Below, one piece after another: positions 1 to 6,156 of a stretch of DNA of 7,483 nt. The notes beneath the pieces were generated by a model, which did no database searches, was not told the origin of the DNA, and was given only the letters and a program-made list of their open reading frames with translations. The first letter of the stretch is position 1; the number at the start of each line of letters is the position of its first letter. The DNA lies in the NCBI GenBank assembly GCA_036003885.1, contig DASYSA010000176.1, forward strand, positions 1 through 7,483. Direction: 5' to 3'. Source of the DNA: DASYSA01 sp036003885. GTDB taxonomy: Bacteria; Acidobacteriota; Blastocatellia; UBA7656. The position numbers and the translations under genes are program-made.

Positions 1-3000
1 AGAGGATAAGTCTCGAGCTGTTTCTTGAAACGCAAAACGTTATCAGGATTCAGGGGTATATCGAGTCCGGGGTCGGTCGGAAGCACGCAGCGAGTCGCCT
101 CGGCAGCAAGGCCCAGATCAAGAAGCGTGTTCATCGCGTACTTAATATTGGCCTGATCGCGCGGTCCGAGATGCCAGTCGAATGACTGGCCCGCCAATGG
201 ACGGCGCCTGGTTGGATCACCACGCTGCTTGATGATGCCGTTCGGCTCTGAGCCAACCAGGGCCCCGAAGTTTACGAGACACCGATACTGCTTCATCAGA
301 ACATCGGCGCGATTGAAGCAGAAGGGAAGGGACAAGGCAAAAGCGCCGGGTGGGTTGAAATAGGTTTCGAACGACGCGCGGGCATCCGGATCGAAAGCAC
401 CCCGAGTGATCTGCGCACCGTCGAATGCGAAGAGCGGCTCCCGAAATTCAAACGCTACCGGGAACGCGAAGTTGCAGCTCATACCAACACCGACATTGGG
501 TATCACTCCGCTTCGCATCAGGAAATGGCTGCTCGCGATTGCGCCTCCCGATACGATTACGGCCTTCTGAACTTGAACGCGCCTCGTGTCGCCGTGACTG
601 GTTCTGAGGTAGACACCGTCGGCACGCTTTCCACTCTCGTCCTTCTCAAAACAGAGTGCCGTAGTTTCGCCGATTATCTTCACCCCGCGCGCTTCGGCCC
701 ATGGCAAATAGGTTTCGAGCATTGACCGCTTTCGGAGCCGCTTGTTTCCGAGATTGCAAAGTCCATCGCCGACCATGTTGCGCTGGTTAGCGTGTAAGTC
801 CACCGGGCCGTTCAACGACGTCCCTTTAAGGCCCTTTGCGAATTTCTCTTCGACAATATGGTTGACTGCCACATCCGGGATCCGACTGATTTCGAGTTCC
901 TTACCGATGCGAGTGTATTCGCCATCCAGTTCTGAAAGGCACAGGCCGTAATCCCTTTTCCAAATCTGGCGGATCGCATCCGGCATCTTCAAACAGATTG
1001 CGTTATTGACCACCGTGCTTCCGCCGACGCATTCGCCCTGGAGCACCCTGAGGTCGAATCGCTTTGACATCTGAAGCCCGCCGTCTTTGTAGAGCGTGCG
1101 GATCATCTCCATTTCGTCGTCCTTGAAGTCCTGGAGCGGCGACAAGCGGGCGCCGGTCTCGATCACGAGGATGCGGCTTGGATCGGCCACCTCGCAGGCC
1201 AGGCGATAAGCCATACAAGCTCCGCCTGCCCCCGAACCCACGATCAGGTAGTCAACCTCGGGCGGGATTTGAGCCTCGGCGACCGGCGAGGAGATCCTCG
1301 GCGCAATCAATGCTTTCATCGGGGGTGGGGCTGGCTTGTCGTTCGCCGGATGTTCGGGACTGTCTGGAAGCGGCGCCGTATACTTCATCGGCGGGCGATA
1401 CACCGGAGCGTCGCCCTGCAATCTGTCGCGCGCATCCGGTGGAATGTAGCCGATCTCTCCCCATCCCGGGATCGTCGTGAAGTGCGCGAAGGTCACAAAT
1501 GCCTGAACCGCGGTGCCAATCCTGTACGCAAAGCCGGCGATCAATGGAACAAAGGCGCGTGCCCTCTCTCTTGGGGAGCGCAACAAGTACCTTCTCAGAA
1601 AGTACCTGCCCTCTTCGTTGCTCATGTTCGAGAAGGTCGGATGCAATCCGAAGATCGGACTCAACAAGTGCTCAACAACCCAGAACGGAAAACTGAGGAC
1701 GGCGCGCTTGGAGCCTCGAATCCCTGCGACATATCGATCGATCTTCCCCAACACCGCCGAATCCTCAACGGGGCTGGCAGGGTAGAGAGCCTGATGCAAC
1801 GCGATCACGTTCTGAGCGCTCGACGGATTCAGCACGTTGACCATGTAGTCTACTTTGTAAGACAACTTGCGGAGACCAATTAGAAGTGCGACGATCGCGG
1901 CGGCGGCGGCTATCTGGGCCATGAAAAACCAATCCACGTTGGTGGTCACGCCCCAGCGGGTCATGATGCCGGTTTGACCGGTCAGAGTGCCCAGCAGCAG
2001 AAAGACGCTGCTGCCGATCAGCGTGATGACAAAGCCCGCAATCAGAATGCTGGTGAAGTAATCGCGAAGGTTCTCCCGCTTCGCCAGCAAGAGCGCAAGA
2101 ACGCTCAACGTGGAGAATCGCGTTATCGAATTGGCGAGCTCTGGATCAGGATAGCCGAACACTGCACTCAGCCCGTTCAGTCCAACGCACCGCACTCGCA
2201 GCAGCACTGCGCCGACCAGCGACAGTGCCATAGCCGCACTCAACAGGTAAAAAAAGATTTTGAGTAATCCGTCGGGAAGCGAAACATAACGGACCTCCTC
2301 TTTCGTTGGCGCGAACTGTTCAGCCTCGTTTCGATGACGGATCAGGAGCCAGGCGAAAACGAGCACCAGCGCCCCATCGACGATAGCCGACGTCAGCAGG
2401 TCAGAGAGGTAGCATTCAGGGTGGCCCGTGCATGACGCCAGAGAGAAAACGTTTGCAAGCGGTCCTTTGAGGGGGTGCGCGAAGAAGTAAAAGCCCAACG
2501 ACGCTATTACGGAGGTGATGTGCGCCGTGAATAAGACGAGTGCGCAATGCCACCTCACGTTGCGGTTGTAGGCGCCAACGAAAGTCAGCAACACCACAAG
2601 GCCGAGCTTGCTGAACGTGAAGATCCCGAGTGCGGGATTCTCATAGGTCAGAATGATGAAGTGTTGCAATTTCCCGGGCCACGGCGACGCTCCGAGCGCT
2701 CCAATTGCACTGAAGACCGCGTATACGAAGTAGCCGAGACCGATCAGCAGTAGCAGCCAGTAGCCGGCGTCCCGCGCCGGCCCGTTGACGGTTTCGTCGC
2801 TCCATTCAGGCGGAAACAATGCCTCGTTCTGCCCGAAGGTCGGTACTGCCTCAGACTTGCTCGCGGGGTACATGAGATCGGCGAGCAGGCGCGCGAACCA
2901 CAAAACCAGTGGCCCCTGGATTATTCCGTCGAACGACCATGCTACGAGGAACTTCAACGGAACCGGCACCGGACCCAGTAGGCCCTCTGGCTCATATATC

Positions 3001-3335
3001 CACGGGGCCCTCAAGGGATCGGTTCGACAATGAGCTTCAAAGAAAAGGTCGAGCGGCACGCACACGCCGACTATGATCAGGTAGAACAGTAGCGAGCTCG
3101 ACTTACGCAGGACGACCAGCAAGGGGGCCATCACGAACGCGTAGGCCGCGATCCCGATCCACATCACGATCGGACGTGGGAAACTGATGACGTGAAGTCC
3201 GGCGCTCTGCCCGTATAGAAAGACAAATGCGACGACGGCTGAAACCGCAATCGTCAGAACAAACCGCATGCTGCGAGGAGTGCGATCGAGCGGATCGACT
3301 GCGGTGTATCCATGGAAGTTCAATACGGGCACCAT
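1..3335 (-). CDS. Polytopic membrane domain fused to GMC-family FAD oxidoreductase (3' end outside window)
   Basis: Hand translation from ATG 3335 to the left edge gives one uninterrupted frame of 1111 full codons with no stop, so the C-terminus is missing. Residues about 20-490 are strongly hydrophobic, with about 10-12 likely membrane helices (for example 23-41, 56-76, 80-99, 191-214, 237-255, 262-286, 312-333, 353-379, 425-450, 468-488); I do not recognise this domain. Residues about 500-650 resemble the region before the FAD domain in long-chain alcohol oxidases, ending in a GWGEIGYIPP motif at 624-633. A Pro-rich linker (about 645-690) follows. The FAD domain starts at V694 with the dinucleotide motif GSGAGG (700-705), acidic E726 at the end of the second strand, GGSTVVNN (771-778) and the GMC signature-like AIASSHFLMRSG (about 932-943). 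The family oxidises alcohols or sterols with FAD; the substrate here is unknown. The GMC C-terminal domain with the catalytic His lies outside. The start is fixed by a strong Shine-Dalgarno. Confidence 0.88.
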   Translation of the reverse strand, partial: MVPVLNFHGYTAVDPLDRTPRSMRFVLTIAVSAVVAFVFLYGQSAGLHVISFPRPIVMWIGIAAYAFVMAPLLVVLRKSSSLLFYLIIVGVCVPLDLFFEAHCRTDPLRAPWIYEPEGLLGPVPVPLKFLVAWSFDGIIQGPLVLWFARLLADLMYPASKSEAVPTFGQNEALFPPEWSDETVNGPARDAGYWLLLLIGLGYFVYAVFSAIGALGASPWPGKLQHFIILTYENPALGIFTFSKLGLVVLLTFVGAYNRNVRWHCALVLFTAHITSVIASLGFYFFAHPLKGPLANVFSLASCTGHPECYLSDLLTSAIVDGALVLVFAWLLIRHRNEAEQFAPTKEEVRYVSLPDGLLKIFFYLLSAAMALSLVGAVLLRVRCVGLNGLSAVFGYPDPELANSITRFSTLSVLALLLAKRENLRDYFTSILIAGFVITLIGSSVFLLLGTLTGQTGIMTRWGVTTNVDWFFMAQIAAAAAIVALLIGLRKLSYKVDYMVNVLNPSSAQNVIALHQALYPASPVEDSAVLGKIDRYVAGIRGSKRAVLSFPFWVVEHLLSPIFGLHPTFSNMSNEEGRYFLRRYLLRSPRERARAFVPLIAGFAYRIGTAVQAFVTFAHFTTIPGWGEIGYIPPDARDRLQGDAPVYRPPMKYTAPLPDSPEHPANDKPAPPPMKALIAPRISSPVAEAQIPPEVDYLIVGSGAGGACMAYRLACEVADPSRILVIETGARLSPLQDFKDDEMEMIRTLYKDGGLQMSKRFDLRVLQGECVGGSTVVNNAICLKMPDAIRQIWKRDYGLCLSELDGEYTRIGKELEISRIPDVAVNHIVEEKFAKGLKGTSLNGPVDLHANQRNMVGDGLCNLGNKRLRKRSMLETYLPWAEARGVKIIGETTALCFEKDESGKRADGVYLRTSHGDTRRVQVQKAVIVSGGAIASSHFLMRSGVIPNVGVGMSCNFAFPVAFEFREPLFAFDGAQITRGAFDPDARASFETYFNPPGAFALSLPFCFNRADVLMKQYRCLVNFGALVGSEPNGIIKQRGDPTRRRPLAGQSFDWHLGPRDQANIKYAMNTLLDLGLAAEATRCVLPTDPGLDIPLNPDNVLRFKKQLETYP

Positions 3336-3340
3336 ATCGT

Positions 3341-3348
3341 TCCTCCTT
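3341..3348 (-). promoter_or_regulatory. Ribosome binding site of the membrane-GMC fusion gene
   Basis: On the minus strand the sequence reads AAGGAGGA, then five bases (ACGAT), then ATG at 3335. This is close to a perfect Shine-Dalgarno. It decides the start of the large fusion protein and shows that the hydrophobic N-terminal domain is translated as part of the same polypeptide as the oxidoreductase. Confidence 0.85.
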
Positions 3349-3697
3349 CGGCCAGGTTGAATCTCAGCGTTTCGGCGATGACGGAACGCCGCCTACTCCG
3401 TACGGAACCGCCAGGCGTCTGTCCCGGAGAACGCCCGAGTCCGATGCCTTAGCAAGTTGGCGGTGCGTGTCGCGGCAGCGATGGTCTCAGGGCGTGTCGA
3501 ATCGACTGCGATTCTTAAGGCACGAACGAGGCAATTGCGCCGCGCCCGCAATAGACATCAAGTCTCTTGCGCGCGACCAAACCGAGAAATCGGAAATGTA
3601 CGACAAATGCCGGACTACTTCGGAACTGCGATCAAGAGATCTAGAAGCCTTAGCCTCTCGATAAAATGGCGGCTGATGAACATTGTTCACGCGTAAG

Positions 3698-3720
3698 CGA
3701 CAACAAGATTGTTTTTGTCG
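3698..3720. repeat. Short inverted repeat in the spacer
   Basis: CGACAA (3698-3703) and TTGTCG (3715-3720) form a perfect 6-bp stem around an 11-base loop. A further CAA/TTG pairing is possible inside the loop when offset. No clear T-tract follows on either strand, so it is not a typical intrinsic terminator. It could be a weak hairpin or a protein binding site, or chance. Confidence 0.35.
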
Positions 3721-3865
3721 ATCACGGTAAGCTGCCGACCGAACGATAACGGATGAAATCGAAGTCTTGTCCCTGTTAAGAAGCCGATGGTGGGCTACGC
3801 AAGACCTAACCCGGCCCGCGGCACTGGGAACGTTCGCAATGGCAGTAGCGCGAATCTCGGGCGAG

Positions 3866-3893
3866 ATTATAACCTCAAACTCAACGGCATCAA
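3866..3893 (-). promoter_or_regulatory. Candidate sigma70-like promoter facing the membrane-GMC gene
   Basis: On the minus strand a perfect TATAAT (3871-3866) is preceded, after 16 bases, by TTGATG (3893-3888), which matches four of six positions of the -35 consensus. It points toward the fusion gene but would give a leader of about 520 bases before the ATG at 3335. A chance match in an AT-richer stretch is quite possible, and the host's consensus is unknown. Confidence 0.3.
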
Positions 3894-3994
3894 AACCAAT
3901 TTGTCCTGAAATTGTACGCAAACTTACGACGGCCGCAATAGAACAACGGCGCCGGCTTTCAGAGCGAAGCATCAGTTAACGTCCAGACCACTCC

Positions 3995-4010
3995 GTCACT
4001 AATCTGTGAC
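3995..4010. repeat. Short inverted repeat GTCAC-N6-GTGAC
   Basis: Two 5-bp arms, GTCAC (3995-3999) and GTGAC (4006-4010), flank six bases. The 16-base size is like a dimeric operator, but there is no neighbouring regulator gene in the window. It lies just beyond the larger inverted repeat at 4018-4071, about 100 bases downstream of the caspase stop codon. Confidence 0.35.
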
Positions 4011-4017
4011 CAGGGTG

Positions 4018-4071
4018 TTCCATTCGTTATGGCTTCTCAGCAAGATGGGTAACAGCCCTTGTCGAATGGAA
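4018..4071. repeat. Inverted repeat with 9-bp perfect arms downstream of the caspase gene
   Basis: TTCCATTCG (4018-4026) is matched by its exact reverse complement CGAATGGAA (4063-4071), with a 36-base centre. It begins about 40 bases after the caspase stop. The transcript of the CHAT-caspase unit could fold here and it may mark the 3' end of that message. However, the loop is large, the arms are not GC-rich, and no U-tract follows on the minus strand, so an intrinsic terminator is not supported. Confidence 0.45.
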
Positions 4072-4112
4072 AATGATTAGGATCCTTCGTTGAGCAATGT
4101 CACGGTCCAGTA

Positions 4113-6116
4113 TCAGCCGACAGGAGTTCGCATGGTCGTTACGACGAATGCGCTGGCACACCAATCCGCAAAGACCTCGTCTTCGGCGGGCCCGGTCGAT
4201 AGTTCTCGTGTCATGCTTCTATTCATTAAGCAATTGAGAGTATTCACTGCGACCACGCTCCTGTGGGCCTGACGATCGAATTGAGTATCCAATTCTCCCT
4301 GCCTCAAGAGCCTTGCATCGAATTCGTCCGAGCTGACTATGACCTTAACAAAATCTCGAGTCTGTTCGACACCTTGAGCCACCAACCGATCGGGCACCCT
4401 CCCGTAGACCGGATCGCTCCAGGCTTCTTCGCCCTTGTTTAGCCACACCCCGCCGGCCGGAAAGAATCCGGGCTCGATGGCAAATCTTTCTGAAAGCATG
4501 AGCACCGCGCAGTAGAGGGGCTCGCTTCCGCGATTCGAGAGGCGAAGCATCATTCTCGGCTGGACCCACTTTCCGTCTTTGTATTCATATTCCAACCGCA
4601 CCTCGTGTCCGCTAATCTCTCTGCGGTTTGAATAGGCCGTTACATCAATGACCCCCGATGGAATCGTACTGAGCGGATTCGATAGGTCCCTGATCGTTTT
4701 CCAGCGGGCGATATGCTCGAGCCGTTTTACGGCAAGAGCGGCGTTCGCCTCTGTGTAACCCGGGACAGTGGACGTCAGCGACTTCTCAGCGCTCGGATAG
4801 CGAATAACGTACTTTTCATCGCTCGCTGATAACAGGAGCGTTGCGTCCTCAGAGGCTTCTCTTATGTATAACGAGCGCCCGCCAAGATCATTGCTGGACT
4901 CCATGGCGGCACGAGCCAGGCGCAGGCCCTCCGCGTCGCCCTGCATCCTCACCCCCACGCTCGCTATCGGCGCGCGCACGAGAACCGCGTCGAAAACCGA
5001 GGTTTCAGCCTCGCTCGCGATGCCTTCCACTCTCAATCGACTCAAGTGTGGCTGAACTTCCGTTACCTCTCCTATTCCGCTTGCAGTCGATAGGTTGCGT
5101 CTATCCAAACGCGAAGCACCAGCCGGAAACAGTGCAAATTGAGTGGTTCCCGGGCCGCCATTCATTTGAATCCCGTGTATCGCGCCGGCGTCGACAGTCC
5201 ATCCGACCTCTGTGTCGAAGTTTGCGGTGAAGCGCACCGGCCGCTTTATGATGGCGCCTCCGAGGAAGGGCTGATCCAGCTCATCTGGCGCAGCCACCTC
5301 GAGCTGAGGGGTTTGATTTTTTACACTCCTTCCCAGGGACGCGCGAACTGACTTCATCAGGTACTCGTAGGACAGGTTGCCGCCGAACGCTTGAAGAGTA
5401 CTCAGCAGAAAGTATGAGAATGCACCTCGCGCCACGCCGCCCTCCGCCCGATGTTCTTTTGCGAATTCGTTGTCCCGGCACGCGGCCAGCAAAACGTGGT
5501 TGGCGCGTTGCACCTCTGTCGACGCGCTGCGTGCTCCAGGGAGAGCACCGGTGAGAAACAGGCAGTCCAACTCCTCTGGAGAGACAATATAGTTTTCCAG
5601 GGGCCTGACCGTATTGCTTGGTTGAACGTATCGGACACCTTCGAAACTCTCCCCATCTCTCGTCCCTGAGCCTGCGTGACAACAATCGAGCACCACTACG
5701 ATGTGGGGCGATCGCCTCGCGATCCGGGCAATCAACTTTGCCAGCTCTTTGTCGGCGAGGTCACGCCCGGCCGGCCTGCTATCGTAACAAACGAGGGTCT
5801 CATTCATTCGGTCGGGCTCGAGATGCCAGAACTCCTCCGGGCAATGCTCCTGCGATCCGTGACCCGAAAAGTAGAAGACCACTACGTCCCGGTCTTTCGC
5901 CCGAGAAAGGTGTGACTCGAATCCGTCTATGATCGCCTTGTACGTGGCCTCCTGATTGAGCAGGACGCGATCTCGCAGCCTGAACTCATCCGATTCCACA
6001 CGAGTGTTCAGATACTCCTGGAATGCCTTTATGTCGTTCACGCAGCCAAGTAGAGAACGAGTAGGTTGCGGATACTCGTCGATTCCCACCAGGAGCGCAT
6101 AGATATTGCGTCTCAT
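4113..6116 (-). CDS. Caspase-like cysteine protease (peptidase C14, metacaspase type) with long C-terminal extension
   Basis: The protein has 667 residues from ATG 6116. Residues about 5-290 form a caspase-fold protease. It opens with YALLVGIDEYP (6-16); the catalytic His is H86 in YFSGHG (82-87) and the catalytic Cys is C146 in LDCCHAG (143-149), so the dyad is intact. An acidic loop follows the His (about 102-125). Later strands and helices include HVLLAACRDNEFA (207-219) and GAFSYFLLSTL (231-241), as in bacterial metacaspase-like proteins, which usually cleave after basic residues. About 375 further residues follow: a beta-rich part containing a DAGAIHGI motif, then about 515-600, which looks like the DUF4384-type module found after some bacterial caspases. 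I see no signal peptide or membrane helix, so it is probably cytoplasmic. It lies 40 bases downstream of the CHAT gene and is probably co-transcribed, which suggests that one protease activates or is controlled by the other (inference). The exact target is unknown. Confidence 0.92.
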   Translation of the reverse strand: MRRNIYALLVGIDEYPQPTRSLLGCVNDIKAFQEYLNTRVESDEFRLRDRVLLNQEATYKAIIDGFESHLSRAKDRDVVVFYFSGHGSQEHCPEEFWHLEPDRMNETLVCYDSRPAGRDLADKELAKLIARIARRSPHIVVVLDCCHAGSGTRDGESFEGVRYVQPSNTVRPLENYIVSPEELDCLFLTGALPGARSASTEVQRANHVLLAACRDNEFAKEHRAEGGVARGAFSYFLLSTLQAFGGNLSYEYLMKSVRASLGRSVKNQTPQLEVAAPDELDQPFLGGAIIKRPVRFTANFDTEVGWTVDAGAIHGIQMNGGPGTTQFALFPAGASRLDRRNLSTASGIGEVTEVQPHLSRLRVEGIASEAETSVFDAVLVRAPIASVGVRMQGDAEGLRLARAAMESSNDLGGRSLYIREASEDATLLLSASDEKYVIRYPSAEKSLTSTVPGYTEANAALAVKRLEHIARWKTIRDLSNPLSTIPSGVIDVTAYSNRREISGHEVRLEYEYKDGKWVQPRMMLRLSNRGSEPLYCAVLMLSERFAIEPGFFPAGGVWLNKGEEAWSDPVYGRVPDRLVAQGVEQTRDFVKVIVSSDEFDARLLRQGELDTQFDRQAHRSVVAVNTLNCLMNRSMTRELSTGPAEDEVFADWCASAFVVTTMRTPVG

Positions 6117-6123
6117 CTTCAAT

Positions 6124-6130
6124 TCCTCCC
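6124..6130 (-). promoter_or_regulatory. Ribosome binding site that sets the caspase start at ATG 6116
   Basis: The minus strand reads GGGAGGA, then seven bases, then ATG at 6116. An in-frame TTG at 6122 would leave only one base after the Shine-Dalgarno, so it is not a workable start. The protein therefore begins MRRNIYALL, directly before the first strand of the caspase fold. The site sits in the 40-base gap after the CHAT stop codon (TAA, 6159-6157), as expected for the second gene of an operon. Confidence 0.75.
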
Positions 6131-6156
6131 GTTCAGCGCTGCCTGCCGCGGGCGAG

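Larger units (their letters stand above)
3336..4112. other. Gene-poor spacer of 777 bp between the caspase gene and the membrane-GMC gene
   Basis: This stretch lies between the stop of the caspase gene (4113) and the start of the fusion gene (3335). Several frames are open for 60-160 codons on both strands. Their products are rich in Arg and Ser, overlap each other, show no family motif, and lack a good ribosome binding site, so I do not call a gene. By eye it is less GC-rich than the flanking genes, especially at 3580-4112. It holds three inverted repeats and one sigma70-like promoter candidate on the minus strand, listed separately. It could be a long regulatory leader, the remains of a decayed gene, or a site for an untranslated RNA; none of these can be shown from sequence alone. 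Confidence 0.6.

Noticed and set aside
1003..1464. Small minus-strand frames at 1003-1218 and 1252-1464
   Set aside because: They lie in other frames than the long continuous frame that carries the FAD-binding motif, so they are shadows and not separate genes or evidence of a frameshift.
3227..3664. 145-codon open frame on the plus strand
   Set aside because: It overlaps the start of the membrane-GMC gene in antisense, has a low-complexity Arg/Ser-rich product and no family features.
3487..3972. 161-codon open frame on the minus strand in the spacer
   Set aside because: The product is rich in Arg and Ser, has no recognisable motif or domain, no Shine-Dalgarno before its ATG, and overlaps open frames on the plus strand. 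It looks like a chance open frame.
3767..3979. 70-codon open frame on the plus strand in the spacer
   Set aside because: No ribosome binding site or recognised fold; it lies antisense to another open frame of similar poor quality. A gene remnant cannot be excluded but is not supported.
4018..4071. Intrinsic terminator of the CHAT-caspase unit
   Set aside because: The arms pair well but the centre is 36 bases, the stem is not GC-rich, and there is no U-tract after it on the minus strand.
4841..5932. Several plus-strand frames of 60-130 codons within the caspase gene
   Set aside because: They are antisense shadows of the caspase reading frame, with Arg/Pro-rich products and no motifs.
6117..6122. 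TTG at 6122 as start of the caspase gene
   Set aside because: It would leave only one base after the Shine-Dalgarno; ATG 6116 has a seven-base spacing and directly precedes the conserved first strand.
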